From: Fimbriimonadales bacterium
Lineage (GTDB): Bacteria > Armatimonadota > Fimbriimonadia > Fimbriimonadales > GBS-DC
Length of the DNA: 7,057 nt
Direction of reading: 5' to 3'
NCBI GenBank assembly: GCA_025060055.1
Contig: JANXCK010000230.1
Location: forward strand, 1 to 7,057
Part shown: in pieces, positions 1 to 4,903 of the stretch
Numbering within the stretch: position 1 is the stretch's first letter
Layout: the number at the start of each line of letters is the position of its first letter
The notes under the pieces: model-generated
Database searches by the model: none
The model's input: only the letters and a program-made list of their open reading frames with translations
What the model was told of the DNA's origin: nothing
Position numbers and translations under genes: made by a program

Positions 1-160
1 GTTCTACACGCATCAAGCGACGATGCCCAACGAACCGACCCTGTACAACCTCGCGCTGGTGCGCCGCTGGGGCGACTGGAATCTCGGCATCTGGTGGTTC
101 CATCCAACGGCGGAAAGCGATGTTGGCATTTCGGTCTCGCGCCGCTTTGTGCTGCGCTGA
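1..160 (+). CDS. C-terminal fragment of a probable outer-membrane beta-barrel protein (5' end outside window)
   Basis: An open frame runs from base 2 to a TGA at 158-160 and gives 52 residues with normal codon use. Aromatic and hydrophobic residues alternate with polar ones (for example LALVRRWGDWNLGIWWFHP, then SDVGISVSRRFVLR). This pattern fits two or three closing antiparallel strands of an outer-membrane barrel. LptD/OstA-like or other barrel families end this way, but the fragment is too short to assign a family. The gene converges on the metallo-hydrolase gene ending at 363, with a palindromic repeat between them. That the frame is coding is likely; the barrel assignment is inference. 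Confidence 0.6.
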   Translation, partial: FYTHQATMPNEPTLYNLALVRRWGDWNLGIWWFHPTAESDVGISVSRRFVLR

Positions 161-193
161 GGGGCAGTTGGATGTACTTTTGTCAGCCTTCGT

Positions 194-217
194 CTCCTCT
201 CTGCACGCGGGGAGGAG
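194..217. other. Short GC-rich hairpin downstream of the first gene
   Basis: Bases 194-203 can pair with 208-217 in a 10-bp stem that includes two G-U pairs, with a 4-base loop. It lies about 34 bases after the stop codon at 158-160. There is no U-tract after it on the + strand, so it is not a classical intrinsic terminator. It may end the upstream transcript or stabilise its 3' end. Otherwise 161-226 shows no gene. Confidence 0.3.
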
Positions 218-226
218 GGGAATTGG

Positions 227-356
227 TAAGTGCCTCCAACATAGAATCGTCCCGATTTGGGCGCGTTGGGAACGCGCCCTTACAGAGCGTTTTGGGTAGG
301 GGCGGGTTCCCAACCCGCCCTGCAGAAAAGGGACGATTTCAAGTTGGAGGCACTTA
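227..356. repeat. Palindromic MITE-like intergenic element, family A copy 1
   Basis: The ends form an inverted repeat: 227-240 (TAAGTGCCTCCAAC) is the exact reverse complement of 343-356. The arms extend inward, with mismatches, to GTCCC at 249-253 and GGGAC at 330-334. Inside are two perfect 9-bp hairpins with 3-base loops, at 259-279 and 300-320, which resemble each other in inverted orientation. A related element is at 5897-6036, sharing the left-end word TAAGTGCCTC and a right end with 22 of 27 bases identical. There is no coding capacity for a transposase. The element fills the gap between two convergent genes, so it could also work as a two-way terminator. Confidence 0.7.
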
Positions 357-362
357 TTAGTA

Positions 363-1463
363 TCACTCACCCTCGATGCACTTGTGCGGGCGATAGCCTG
401 CTCGTTCCGCCTCCTGCGCTGAGCGGAACCGTACCCGATTTTCGGGCTTTGGCAACTGCGTGCAGTCAGGCGCGTGATAGACCCGCGATTTGCGATTGCC
501 AATCACCACGCTCAGATGAGCAGCCCTCGCGCTTGACGGCAGCTGCGCCTGCTCCGCAGAAACGCTGCGGGTGGTCGCAACATGCAGCTTTTTGTCTGTG
601 CTGAGGCGCATCAGGATGTCGCCGTGCCAATCGGTACGATAGACACGGATGCCTTGTAGCAGGGCGAGCGTTTCGCGATGGGGATGTCCATACCGATTGC
701 CTGCGCCGACGGAAATCACCGCTACACGCGGACTCACACGCCGCAAGAACGCCCGATCGGTTCCGTTCGCTGCGCCGTGATGAGAGACCTTCAACACATC
801 GGCTCGCAGGTTCGCCCGCGCTACATAGAGGCGTTGGCGTCCCTCGCGCTCTATGTCGCCCGTGAACAAGAAACTACCGCTGGGCGAGTCGATGCGTAGC
901 ACCACACTGTTGTTGTTGGGGTCGGAGCGCGTGCCTGTCAGCAGCGGTTCGCTGGGGGCAAGCACGCTCACCCGCACCTTCGGTGCAGGCTCCACGGTCA
1001 GCCCCCGCCGCACCTTGCGAAATTCAGGACGCCGACCTCCTGGCGAGCGTGCATTCCGCACCGCTCGTAAGAAATCGCGATACACGGGCGACTCAAACGG
1101 CATCGCAATATCCCAGACCTCCCCCACAGGAAAAGCGCGAAGGACTTGAATAAGCCCGCCGATATGGTCGCTATGGGGGTGGCTCGCCACGAGCCAATCG
1201 ATATGGCGCACGCCCAGTTGGCGCAGTTTCCGCACGAGCCGACGCCCTTGCTCGGTCTCGCCGCCGTCAATCAGCATCGTTTTGCCGTTGGGGAAAGTGA
1301 TGAGGGCGCTGTCACCTTGCCCGACATCCAAGAAGGCAACCTGCAGCGTGCCGGAAGGCGCAGGTTCCAGCGTTGTCGTCGGCTCCGCAGGAGGCTTGGA
1401 AGAAGGCGCACAGCCCGCCAACAGCAACAGCACTAGCGCTGCGAACTGCAGAACGGCACGCAT
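363..1463 (-). CDS. Lipoprotein with ComEC-type metallo-beta-lactamase domain and C-terminal Ada-like zinc module
   Basis: The protein has 366 residues. Residues 1-18 form a lipoprotein signal ending in LLAGC, with Cys18 as the likely lipidated residue, followed by a Pro/Thr-rich linker to about residue 38. The metallo-beta-lactamase domain follows: FLDVGQGDS at 44-52, the metal-binding HPHSDHIGG at 95-103, FTGDIE at 200-205, and KVSHHG at 225-230 with GHPH at 259-262. These motifs match the C-terminal domain of ComEC/Rec2, which in DNA uptake is thought to degrade the non-imported strand; here the domain stands alone without the ComEC membrane channel. Residues 318-363 form a small module with H330-x3-C334 and C362, like the Ada-type zinc-binding tails found on some secreted nucleases. 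A membrane-anchored, extracytoplasmic hydrolase, possibly a nuclease, is likely; the substrate is inference. The ATG at 1463 is chosen because it begins the signal peptide and lies 6 bases after a TATAAT box. Confidence 0.85.
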   Translation of the reverse strand: MRAVLQFAALVLLLLAGCAPSSKPPAEPTTTLEPAPSGTLQVAFLDVGQGDSALITFPNGKTMLIDGGETEQGRRLVRKLRQLGVRHIDWLVASHPHSDHIGGLIQVLRAFPVGEVWDIAMPFESPVYRDFLRAVRNARSPGGRRPEFRKVRRGLTVEPAPKVRVSVLAPSEPLLTGTRSDPNNNSVVLRIDSPSGSFLFTGDIEREGRQRLYVARANLRADVLKVSHHGAANGTDRAFLRRVSPRVAVISVGAGNRYGHPHRETLALLQGIRVYRTDWHGDILMRLSTDKKLHVATTRSVSAEQAQLPSSARAAHLSVVIGNRKSRVYHAPDCTQLPKPENRVRFRSAQEAERAGYRPHKCIEGE

Positions 1464-1469
1464 AGCAGG

Positions 1470-1477
1470 ATTATACC
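1470..1477 (-). promoter_or_regulatory. GGTATAAT -10 box; predicted leaderless transcript for the metallo-hydrolase lipoprotein
   Basis: On the minus strand GGTATAAT is followed by only 6 bases (CCTGCT) before the ATG at 1463. A normal start of transcription, about 7 bases after the -10, falls on or next to the A of ATG, leaving no room for a ribosome-binding site. No -35 hexamer is visible at 16-18 bases upstream. The box lies in the 30-base gap after the DUF2071 stop codon, so the gene probably has its own promoter. Confidence 0.6.
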
Positions 1478-1493
1478 GCTCGCTGCTCCGCCG

Positions 1494-2231
1494 TTAGGCA
1501 AAAGTGTTCTGAGGCATGTCGGGTGCAATCTGCATAGGGCGCAACGCGGACGCCAGCACGCCAAAGCCGGGTGCGTAAAACGCCACAGGCGCCCCATCGA
1601 GCAAGGGGATGCCAGCGGTGTCGGTAAGCGTCTGCTCCAGCTCTATAATCGTGGCGGGCTGGATGGCATAGGGCAGGTGTGCCACCTCCGCACTGTACAC
1701 AACACCATGATGCACTGTGAACAGTGTATAGCGTTCTACCAGAAAGTGTTCCAGCGTGCCTGGCTCGGTTTCGCGCGGCGTACCCTCGAAACGATAGCGC
1801 ACGCGGGCAGACGCACGCGGGCGCGCCCAACGCCTCATCTCGTAGTAGATTTCGTCAGGCGCAGGCATCCACCAGCGCATGCGCGCATAGTAGTACGGTA
1901 GCTTCCAGTAGCGGCGTGCGACCCACACGCCCAGCCGATGCGCCGCGTCCAAGCTGAAGAACCACACGCCGTGCTGCCCGCTGTAGCGCACATAGGTGCG
2001 GAGGTTCGCTTCGGGAAAATCAAACAGTTTTGGCACGGGCGGCAACCACACCGGGCGTACCGATTCCATCACAAACGGCACGAAGCCGACCCACGCCGTG
2101 CCGTCGTAGGTCTCGATCTGTAGCGGTTCGGGAATGAGCGGACGCAACAGGGCGGGCGACACGCGCCAATGCACAAAGAGCAGATGTTTCCAGCGCATCC
2201 GAAGCGTGGGACGCCACACCTGCTCGCTCAT
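1494..2231 (-). CDS. DUF2071 (YqjF-like) family protein
   Basis: The protein has 245 residues, the usual size for DUF2071/YqjF. The family signature is near the N-terminus: HLLFVHWRV at 16-24, then LLRPLIPEPLQIETYDG and AWVGFVPFVM up to about residue 55. It continues with NLRTYVRYSGQHGVWFFSLD at 76-95. The family has no firmly established biochemical role; a fold related to acetoacetate decarboxylase has been suggested, which I recall without being able to check. No signal peptide is visible, so a cytoplasmic location is expected. The start is set at 2231 because this ATG overlaps the TGA of the upstream DUF393 gene as ATGA, the hallmark of coupled translation. A longer open frame reaching 2321 would run deep into DUF393 and lacks family similarity. 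Confidence 0.85.
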   Translation of the reverse strand: MSEQVWRPTLRMRWKHLLFVHWRVSPALLRPLIPEPLQIETYDGTAWVGFVPFVMESVRPVWLPPVPKLFDFPEANLRTYVRYSGQHGVWFFSLDAAHRLGVWVARRYWKLPYYYARMRWWMPAPDEIYYEMRRWARPRASARVRYRFEGTPRETEPGTLEHFLVERYTLFTVHHGVVYSAEVAHLPYAIQPATIIELEQTLTDTAGIPLLDGAPVAFYAPGFGVLASALRPMQIAPDMPQNTFA

Positions 2232-2614
2232 CGGGGGCACTCCGTCGTGCGGATTCGTAACCATCGGCTCAAGATGCCACGCAGCCGCGCAGTTAACCAG
2301 TATACCCCTTCCACCCCCCACACCAGCGGCGGTATGCTGAGCGGGCGAGTCAGCCAGCCGTAGCCCAGTTGCTCACCAATGAACAGTACGGCGCGCCCCC
2401 CTCGCAAGACGCGCCCGTCCGCCGTGAACACATGCACGCCACGCTCTAAAGCGTTCGTGGTGGTGCGTTGCAGCAGCTCGGGCGGCGCACTCTGAAACGG
2501 CACGACCTGGAACCGCCCTGCCGTATCCCGACGACGCAACTGCGCCACGGACCACGCGCACAAGTCGCATGCGCCGTCCCACACGACCCAATGTTGCAGC
2601 TTCGCGCTTGCCAT
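2228..2614 (-). CDS. DCC-family (DUF393) thiol-disulfide oxidoreductase-like protein
   Basis: The protein has 128 residues, typical for DUF393. The defining motif WDGACDLC is at residues 12-19, with Asp13, Cys16 and Cys19 in DxxCxxC spacing. This is a thioredoxin-like active-site arrangement, and the family is annotated as predicted thiol-disulfide oxidoreductase. Residues about 85-115 are rich in Leu, Val and Trp, as in other family members. Its TGA overlaps the ATG of the DUF2071 gene, so the two products are made together. The start at ATG 2614 is preferred over the GTG at 2617. A TATTAA sequence 6 bases before the ATG could give a leaderless message, though co-transcription with the PEP-CTERM gene 78 bases upstream is also possible. 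The partner protein and substrate are unknown. Confidence 0.85.
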   Translation of the reverse strand: MASAKLQHWVVWDGACDLCAWSVAQLRRRDTAGRFQVVPFQSAPPELLQRTTTNALERGVHVFTADGRVLRGGRAVLFIGEQLGYGWLTRPLSIPPLVWGVEGVYWLTARLRGILSRWLRIRTTECPR

Positions 2615-2620
2615 CACGGT

Positions 2621-2626
2621 TTAATA
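2621..2626 (-). promoter_or_regulatory. Possible -10 box (TATTAA) upstream of DUF393 gene
   Basis: TATTAA on the minus strand sits 6 bases before the ATG at 2614, the same spacing as the stronger box at 1470-1477. It matches the -10 consensus at only four of six positions, and no -35 is seen. It is proposed only because of the shared geometry. Confidence 0.3.
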
Positions 2627-2634
2627 CGCAGCGA

Positions 2635-2654
2635 GGCTGGCAGGGTTGCCAGCC
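2635..2654. other. Perfect 8-bp hairpin between PEP-CTERM and DUF393 genes
   Basis: GGCTGGCA (2635-2642) pairs exactly with TGCCAGCC (2647-2654) around a 4-base loop. It lies 39 bases after the PEP-CTERM stop codon on the minus strand. No U-tract follows, so intrinsic termination is uncertain; it may attenuate transcription or protect the 3' end of the PEP-CTERM mRNA. Confidence 0.4.
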
Positions 2655-2692
2655 CTCTGCTGGGACCTCCGCGAAAGTCGGGCAAATGTGGC

Positions 2693-3340
2693 TTAGCGGA
2701 TGCGCCGACGCAACCCAGCAAGCCCTATCAGCCCAGCGCCCAGTGCAAGCAGCGACGCAGGCTCAGGCACCCAGTCTTGCTCCACAAACATCAGTGCCGC
2801 CGTGTCAGTTCCAGGTGCCGTACCTGTAACAGACAGGGTGAACTGCTCAGAGACTGTCACATCGTCTGCGGGCACGCTCAGCGCGCCGAACACGCTGTAG
2901 GTGAAAGTGCCGTCGCTACCGCCAAGCCCCGCTCCCGTAAACGAGCCTGACTGGTCATACAAGACTGCACCGTCGCTATTGCGCACGACAGTCTTCCGCC
3001 AGTCGATTCGCGCACTACCCTGCAGAAATCCAGCAACGACGAAGTTGAACCCCGTCAGCTGTGTCCCAGTGCCAGGGTTAGGCGCGATTGAGTAGACTGC
3101 GTTGAAGGTGCCACTTGTGAAGCTCGTGCCGTTGCCGACAAGGATTGGGTTGGGCGTCGCCGCTACCGTCAGAAAGTTAATCTGGGGCAGCGGATTGTTG
3201 AGGACAACAGCAGGCACATTCACCGTGACCGCACCAGGATTGAGCTGACCCTGACTCACGCTGATAGTGATATTCCACGAGGCGTGCGCTGCTACTGCCA
3301 GCGCTGCGCTCACAACCAAAACACATGTTAGTCGTCGCAT
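2693..3340 (-). CDS. PEP-CTERM sorting-domain surface protein
   Basis: The protein has 215 residues. An N-terminal signal peptide covers about residues 1-20 (RR, then a hydrophobic core, ending near AHA). The mature part is rich in Gly, Thr, Ser, Asn and Val, as in beta-sandwich surface proteins. The C-terminus holds the full PEP-CTERM signal: VPEP at 191-194, a hydrophobic helix to about 210, then the basic tail RRRIR. In known systems exosortase cleaves at this motif and the protein is exported to the surface or matrix, often with exopolysaccharide; no exosortase is in this window. The ATG at 3340 is chosen because a strong ribosome-binding site (AAAGGAGGA at 3353-3345) precedes it by a few bases and the signal peptide starts there. 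The open frame continues upstream to 3637, but that extension would be Pro/Arg/Ala-rich and would precede a signal peptide, so it is not used. The predicted function of the mature part is unknown. Confidence 0.9.
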   Translation of the reverse strand: MRRLTCVLVVSAALAVAAHASWNITISVSQGQLNPGAVTVNVPAVVLNNPLPQINFLTVAATPNPILVGNGTSFTSGTFNAVYSIAPNPGTGTQLTGFNFVVAGFLQGSARIDWRKTVVRNSDGAVLYDQSGSFTGAGLGGSDGTFTYSVFGALSVPADDVTVSEQFTLSVTGTAPGTDTAALMFVEQDWVPEPASLLALGAGLIGLAGLRRRIR

Positions 3341-3359
3341 ACTATCCTCCTTTCCGAGT

Positions 3360-3387
3360 GGCGGGCTCCTGGCGAAAGGAGCCCGCC
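3360..3387 (-). promoter_or_regulatory. Perfect 10-bp hairpin at the predicted 5' end of the PEP-CTERM mRNA
   Basis: GGCGGGCTCC (3360-3369) is the exact reverse complement of 3378-3387, with an 8-base loop. With the C of the -12 GC at 3397 taken as position -12, the start of transcription falls near 3385, two bases from the outer edge of this hairpin. The mRNA would therefore open with the hairpin, followed by the ribosome-binding site and the ATG at 3340. 5'-terminal stem-loops of this kind are known to protect messages such as ompA from decay. A role here is inference. Confidence 0.6.
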
Positions 3388-3395
3388 GTAGCAAC

Positions 3396-3411
3396 AGCAA
3401 CTTTTGTGCCA
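3396..3411 (-). promoter_or_regulatory. Sigma-54 (RpoN) -24/-12 promoter for the PEP-CTERM gene
   Basis: The minus strand reads TGGCACAAAAGTTGCT. It matches the RpoN consensus TGGCACG-N4-TTGC(A/T) at every listed base except the G after TGGCAC. The GG and GC dinucleotides are separated by 10 bases, the spacing RpoN requires. It lies 56 bases upstream of the ATG, in the right orientation. PEP-CTERM gene expression has been linked to the PrsK/PrsR two-component system and RpoN in other bacteria, so this fits known biology. An activator site would be expected roughly 80-150 bases further upstream, around 3480-3550; none was recognised. A short inverted repeat CGTAG-N5-CTACG at 3414-3428 is nearby. 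Confidence 0.75.
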
Positions 3412-3471
3412 AACGTAGCGATTCTACGGGGACTTTACCAAAATCTCCCCGATGTGGAACAAACTGGGTGC

Positions 3472-3774
3472 ATGGGGCACGAGCCGATGGTCTTCTTTCT
3501 GCTGATGGCGTTGCTTTGTGGCTGGTTGGCGTTGCGCCTGCGCGACGGGCAACTGGCAGCGAACGCCGTGCTGTTTTTGGGGCTGGCATGGACGCCCTAC
3601 CTGTCGGGCGTGTGGCTGGGGGGCTGGTGGCTGGCAATCGGGCTTATGGCGTGGGCGGCGGCGTGCTGGCGTGCTCCAGCGGCTTGGCGGGCGCACTCTC
3701 CACCGCCTCCACCTGCCCGCTACGCAGTCTGTAAACCGTATCACAGTAGCGCAACATCAGAGGATCGTGCGTGA
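3472..3774 (+). CDS. Possible small two-helix membrane protein
   Basis: This frame encodes about 100 residues from ATG 3472, or 95 from ATG 3487. From 3487 to about 3643 it uses the codons expected in this genome and encodes two hydrophobic stretches: MVFFLLMALLCGWLALRL, then after RDGQLAANA a longer Leu/Trp/Gly-rich segment ending near AACWRA. The first would be a single helix and the second one or two helices. The remaining tail, about 40 residues, is Pro/Ala/Arg-rich and runs antisense to the end of the ABC ATPase gene. No clear ribosome-binding site precedes either ATG. The region 3412-3643 is otherwise without a gene. It is also where the activator site for the sigma-54 promoter should lie, which weakens the case. 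No family is recognised. Confidence 0.45.
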   Translation: MGHEPMVFFLLMALLCGWLALRLRDGQLAANAVLFLGLAWTPYLSGVWLGGWWLAIGLMAWAAACWRAPAAWRAHSPPPPPARYAVCKPYHSSATSEDRA

Positions 3775-4366
3775 CCAGCACCACCGCACCGTTGCCCCGA
3801 TGCTGCTCCAACAGGTCTAACACATGCTGTCCTGTTTGCTGATCGAGCGCGGCGGTCGGCTCGTCGGCGAAGATGACCTCAGGTTCCATCAGCAAGGCGC
3901 GGGCAACGCACGCCCGCTGGCGCTCGCCGCCCGACAGTGCAGAGGGGTAGCGATGGGCTTTGTCGCCCAAGCCGAGCTGCTCTAACAGCCACAGCGCGCG
4001 CTCGCGGTACCGACGCACATCGGGCGCGCCCACCACCACATTCTCCAGCACCGTAAGATAGCCCAGCAGGTACGGCTGCTGAAAGACAAACCCGAACCGC
4101 TCGCGTCGCATCGCGCTGCGCTCTGCGTCCGACGCCTCCGTGTAGCACCGCCCGCGATAGCGCACCGTGCCGTGTGTGGGCAACTTCAGTCCGCTGAGTA
4201 GATACAGCAGTGAGCTTTTGCCCGACCCCGACGGACCCACAATCCCCACGAACTCGCCAGGGCGCACCCGTAGGCTGACCTCGCGCACGGCATACACCGC
4301 ACGCTCACCGTCTCGGTAGACCAGCGACGCCCCTTGCGCCTCAATCAGCACATCACGCTCCATCAT
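3644..4366 (-). CDS. ABC transporter ATP-binding protein, LolD/MacB-like
   Basis: The protein has 240 residues, a single nucleotide-binding domain. All motifs are intact: Walker A GPSGSGKSS at 44-52, Q-loop Gln96 in FGFVFQQ, signature LSGGE at 144-148, Walker B VIFADE at 164-169 with the D-loop AALD after it, and the switch His200 in VTHD. The sequence style (FQQPYLL, LTVLENV, ADEPTAALD) is that of the LolD/MacB/DevA group, whose partners export lipoproteins, peptides or glycolipids. No permease gene is in the window, so the partner is unknown. The start is one of the two adjacent ATGs at 4366/4363, which overlap the end of the peroxiredoxin gene by 14 bases. The open frame extends upstream to 4405 but that part lies inside the peroxiredoxin gene. 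The last 20 or so residues form a Pro/Ala/Ser tail that is unusual for the group. Confidence 0.88.
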   Translation of the reverse strand: MMERDVLIEAQGASLVYRDGERAVYAVREVSLRVRPGEFVGIVGPSGSGKSSLLYLLSGLKLPTHGTVRYRGRCYTEASDAERSAMRRERFGFVFQQPYLLGYLTVLENVVVGAPDVRRYRERALWLLEQLGLGDKAHRYPSALSGGERQRACVARALLMEPEVIFADEPTAALDQQTGQHVLDLLEQHRGNGAVVLVTHDPLMLRYCDTVYRLRSGQVEAVESAPAKPLEHASTPPPTP

Positions 4367-4835
4367 GCTTCGCCTGCCGAATAAACGCCAGTACCTCGTC
4401 CCCATGCGAGGCGGGCTTCACCTTTGTAAACACATGGTGTACCGTGCCATCAGGGCGTATGATGTAGGTGATACGGTCTATGCCCCAGAATGCTCTGCCG
4501 TACATGTGCTTTTTGCGCCATGCGCCATACGCCTCGCTGACCGCATGCTCTGTGTCCGCCAGCAGCGGGAACGGTAATTCATACTTATCGGCGAACTGGC
4601 GATGGCTCTGCACATCATCCGCGCTCACGCCCAACACCACAATCCCTTCCTGCTCGAAATCGGCGTGCAAATCGCGAAATGAACAGGCTTCTTGCGTACA
4701 GCCAGGAGTCATATCCTTTGGATAGAAATACAGCACGACCCAGCGTCCCCGAAAGTCGCTTAAACGCACCGTGTTGCCGTTATGATCGGTCAAGCTAAAG
4801 TCGGGGGCGATTGAACCTTGCGTTAGGATAGCCAT
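4353..4835 (-). CDS. bcp: Thioredoxin-dependent thiol peroxidase (BCP/PrxQ-type peroxiredoxin)
   Basis: The protein has 160 residues, the normal length for BCP/PrxQ. It reduces hydrogen peroxide and organic hydroperoxides using thioredoxin, in the cytoplasm. The thioredoxin fold begins at APDFSLTDHNGN (10-21), followed by the active-site stretch YFYPKDMTPGCTQEAC at 36-51. Cys46 is the peroxidatic residue in the PxxxTxxC motif and Cys51 is the resolving cysteine, a Cys-x4-Cys arrangement typical of the two-cysteine BCP subgroup. GVSADDVQSHRQFADKY and the FPLLAD stretch are also family hallmarks. The start at ATG 4835 gives the family's usual N-terminus; a longer frame reaching 4952 would overlap the divergent gene. 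A TATAAT box lies 9 bases before the ATG, so the message is nearly leaderless. The ABC ATPase gene overlaps its 3' end. Confidence 0.93.
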   Translation of the reverse strand: MAILTQGSIAPDFSLTDHNGNTVRLSDFRGRWVVLYFYPKDMTPGCTQEACSFRDLHADFEQEGIVVLGVSADDVQSHRQFADKYELPFPLLADTEHAVSEAYGAWRKKHMYGRAFWGIDRITYIIRPDGTVHHVFTKVKPASHGDEVLAFIRQAKHDGA

Positions 4836-4844
4836 AGTATGCGA

Positions 4845-4852
4845 ATTATACC
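4845..4852 (-). promoter_or_regulatory. GGTATAAT -10 box of the peroxiredoxin gene
   Basis: On the minus strand GGTATAAT is followed by 9 bases before the ATG at 4835, so the leader would be only a few bases long. It forms one arm of an inverted repeat with the divergent box at 4862-4869. No -35 hexamer is seen at the usual distance. Confidence 0.55.
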
Positions 4853-4861
4853 GTATGGCGA

Positions 4862-4869
4862 GGTATAAT
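4862..4869 (+). promoter_or_regulatory. GGTATAAT -10 box of the exported-protein gene
   Basis: The box is followed by a predicted start near 4876 and a short leader holding AGGAGG at 4891-4896, 7 bases before the ATG at 4904. It is the mirror image of the box at 4845-4852, with 9 bases between them, so the two divergent promoters overlap head to head. No convincing -35 is present. Confidence 0.55.
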
Positions 4870-4903
4870 CGCCCCGCGCGACTGCGCAACAGGAGGCAAA
4901 ACG

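Noticed and set aside
94..604. Two + strand open frames (94-360 and 257-604)
   Set aside because: They lie in another frame of the first gene's end, across the palindromic repeat, and antisense to the metallo-hydrolase gene. Composition is repeat-driven and no family is recognisable.
2637..2650. Second sigma-54-like sequence, TGGCAGGGTTGCC
   Set aside because: GG and GC are only 7 bases apart, where RpoN needs 10. The bases belong to a hairpin.
2468..3095. Several + strand frames antisense to DUF393 and the PEP-CTERM gene
   Set aside because: They are shadows of well-supported minus-strand genes, with basic, low-complexity products and no motif.
3341..3637. N-terminal extension of the PEP-CTERM reading frame up to 3637
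   Set aside because: It would put about 100 Pro/Arg/Ala-rich residues before a clear signal peptide, crosses the sigma-54 promoter and hairpin, and ignores the strong ribosome-binding site before 3340.
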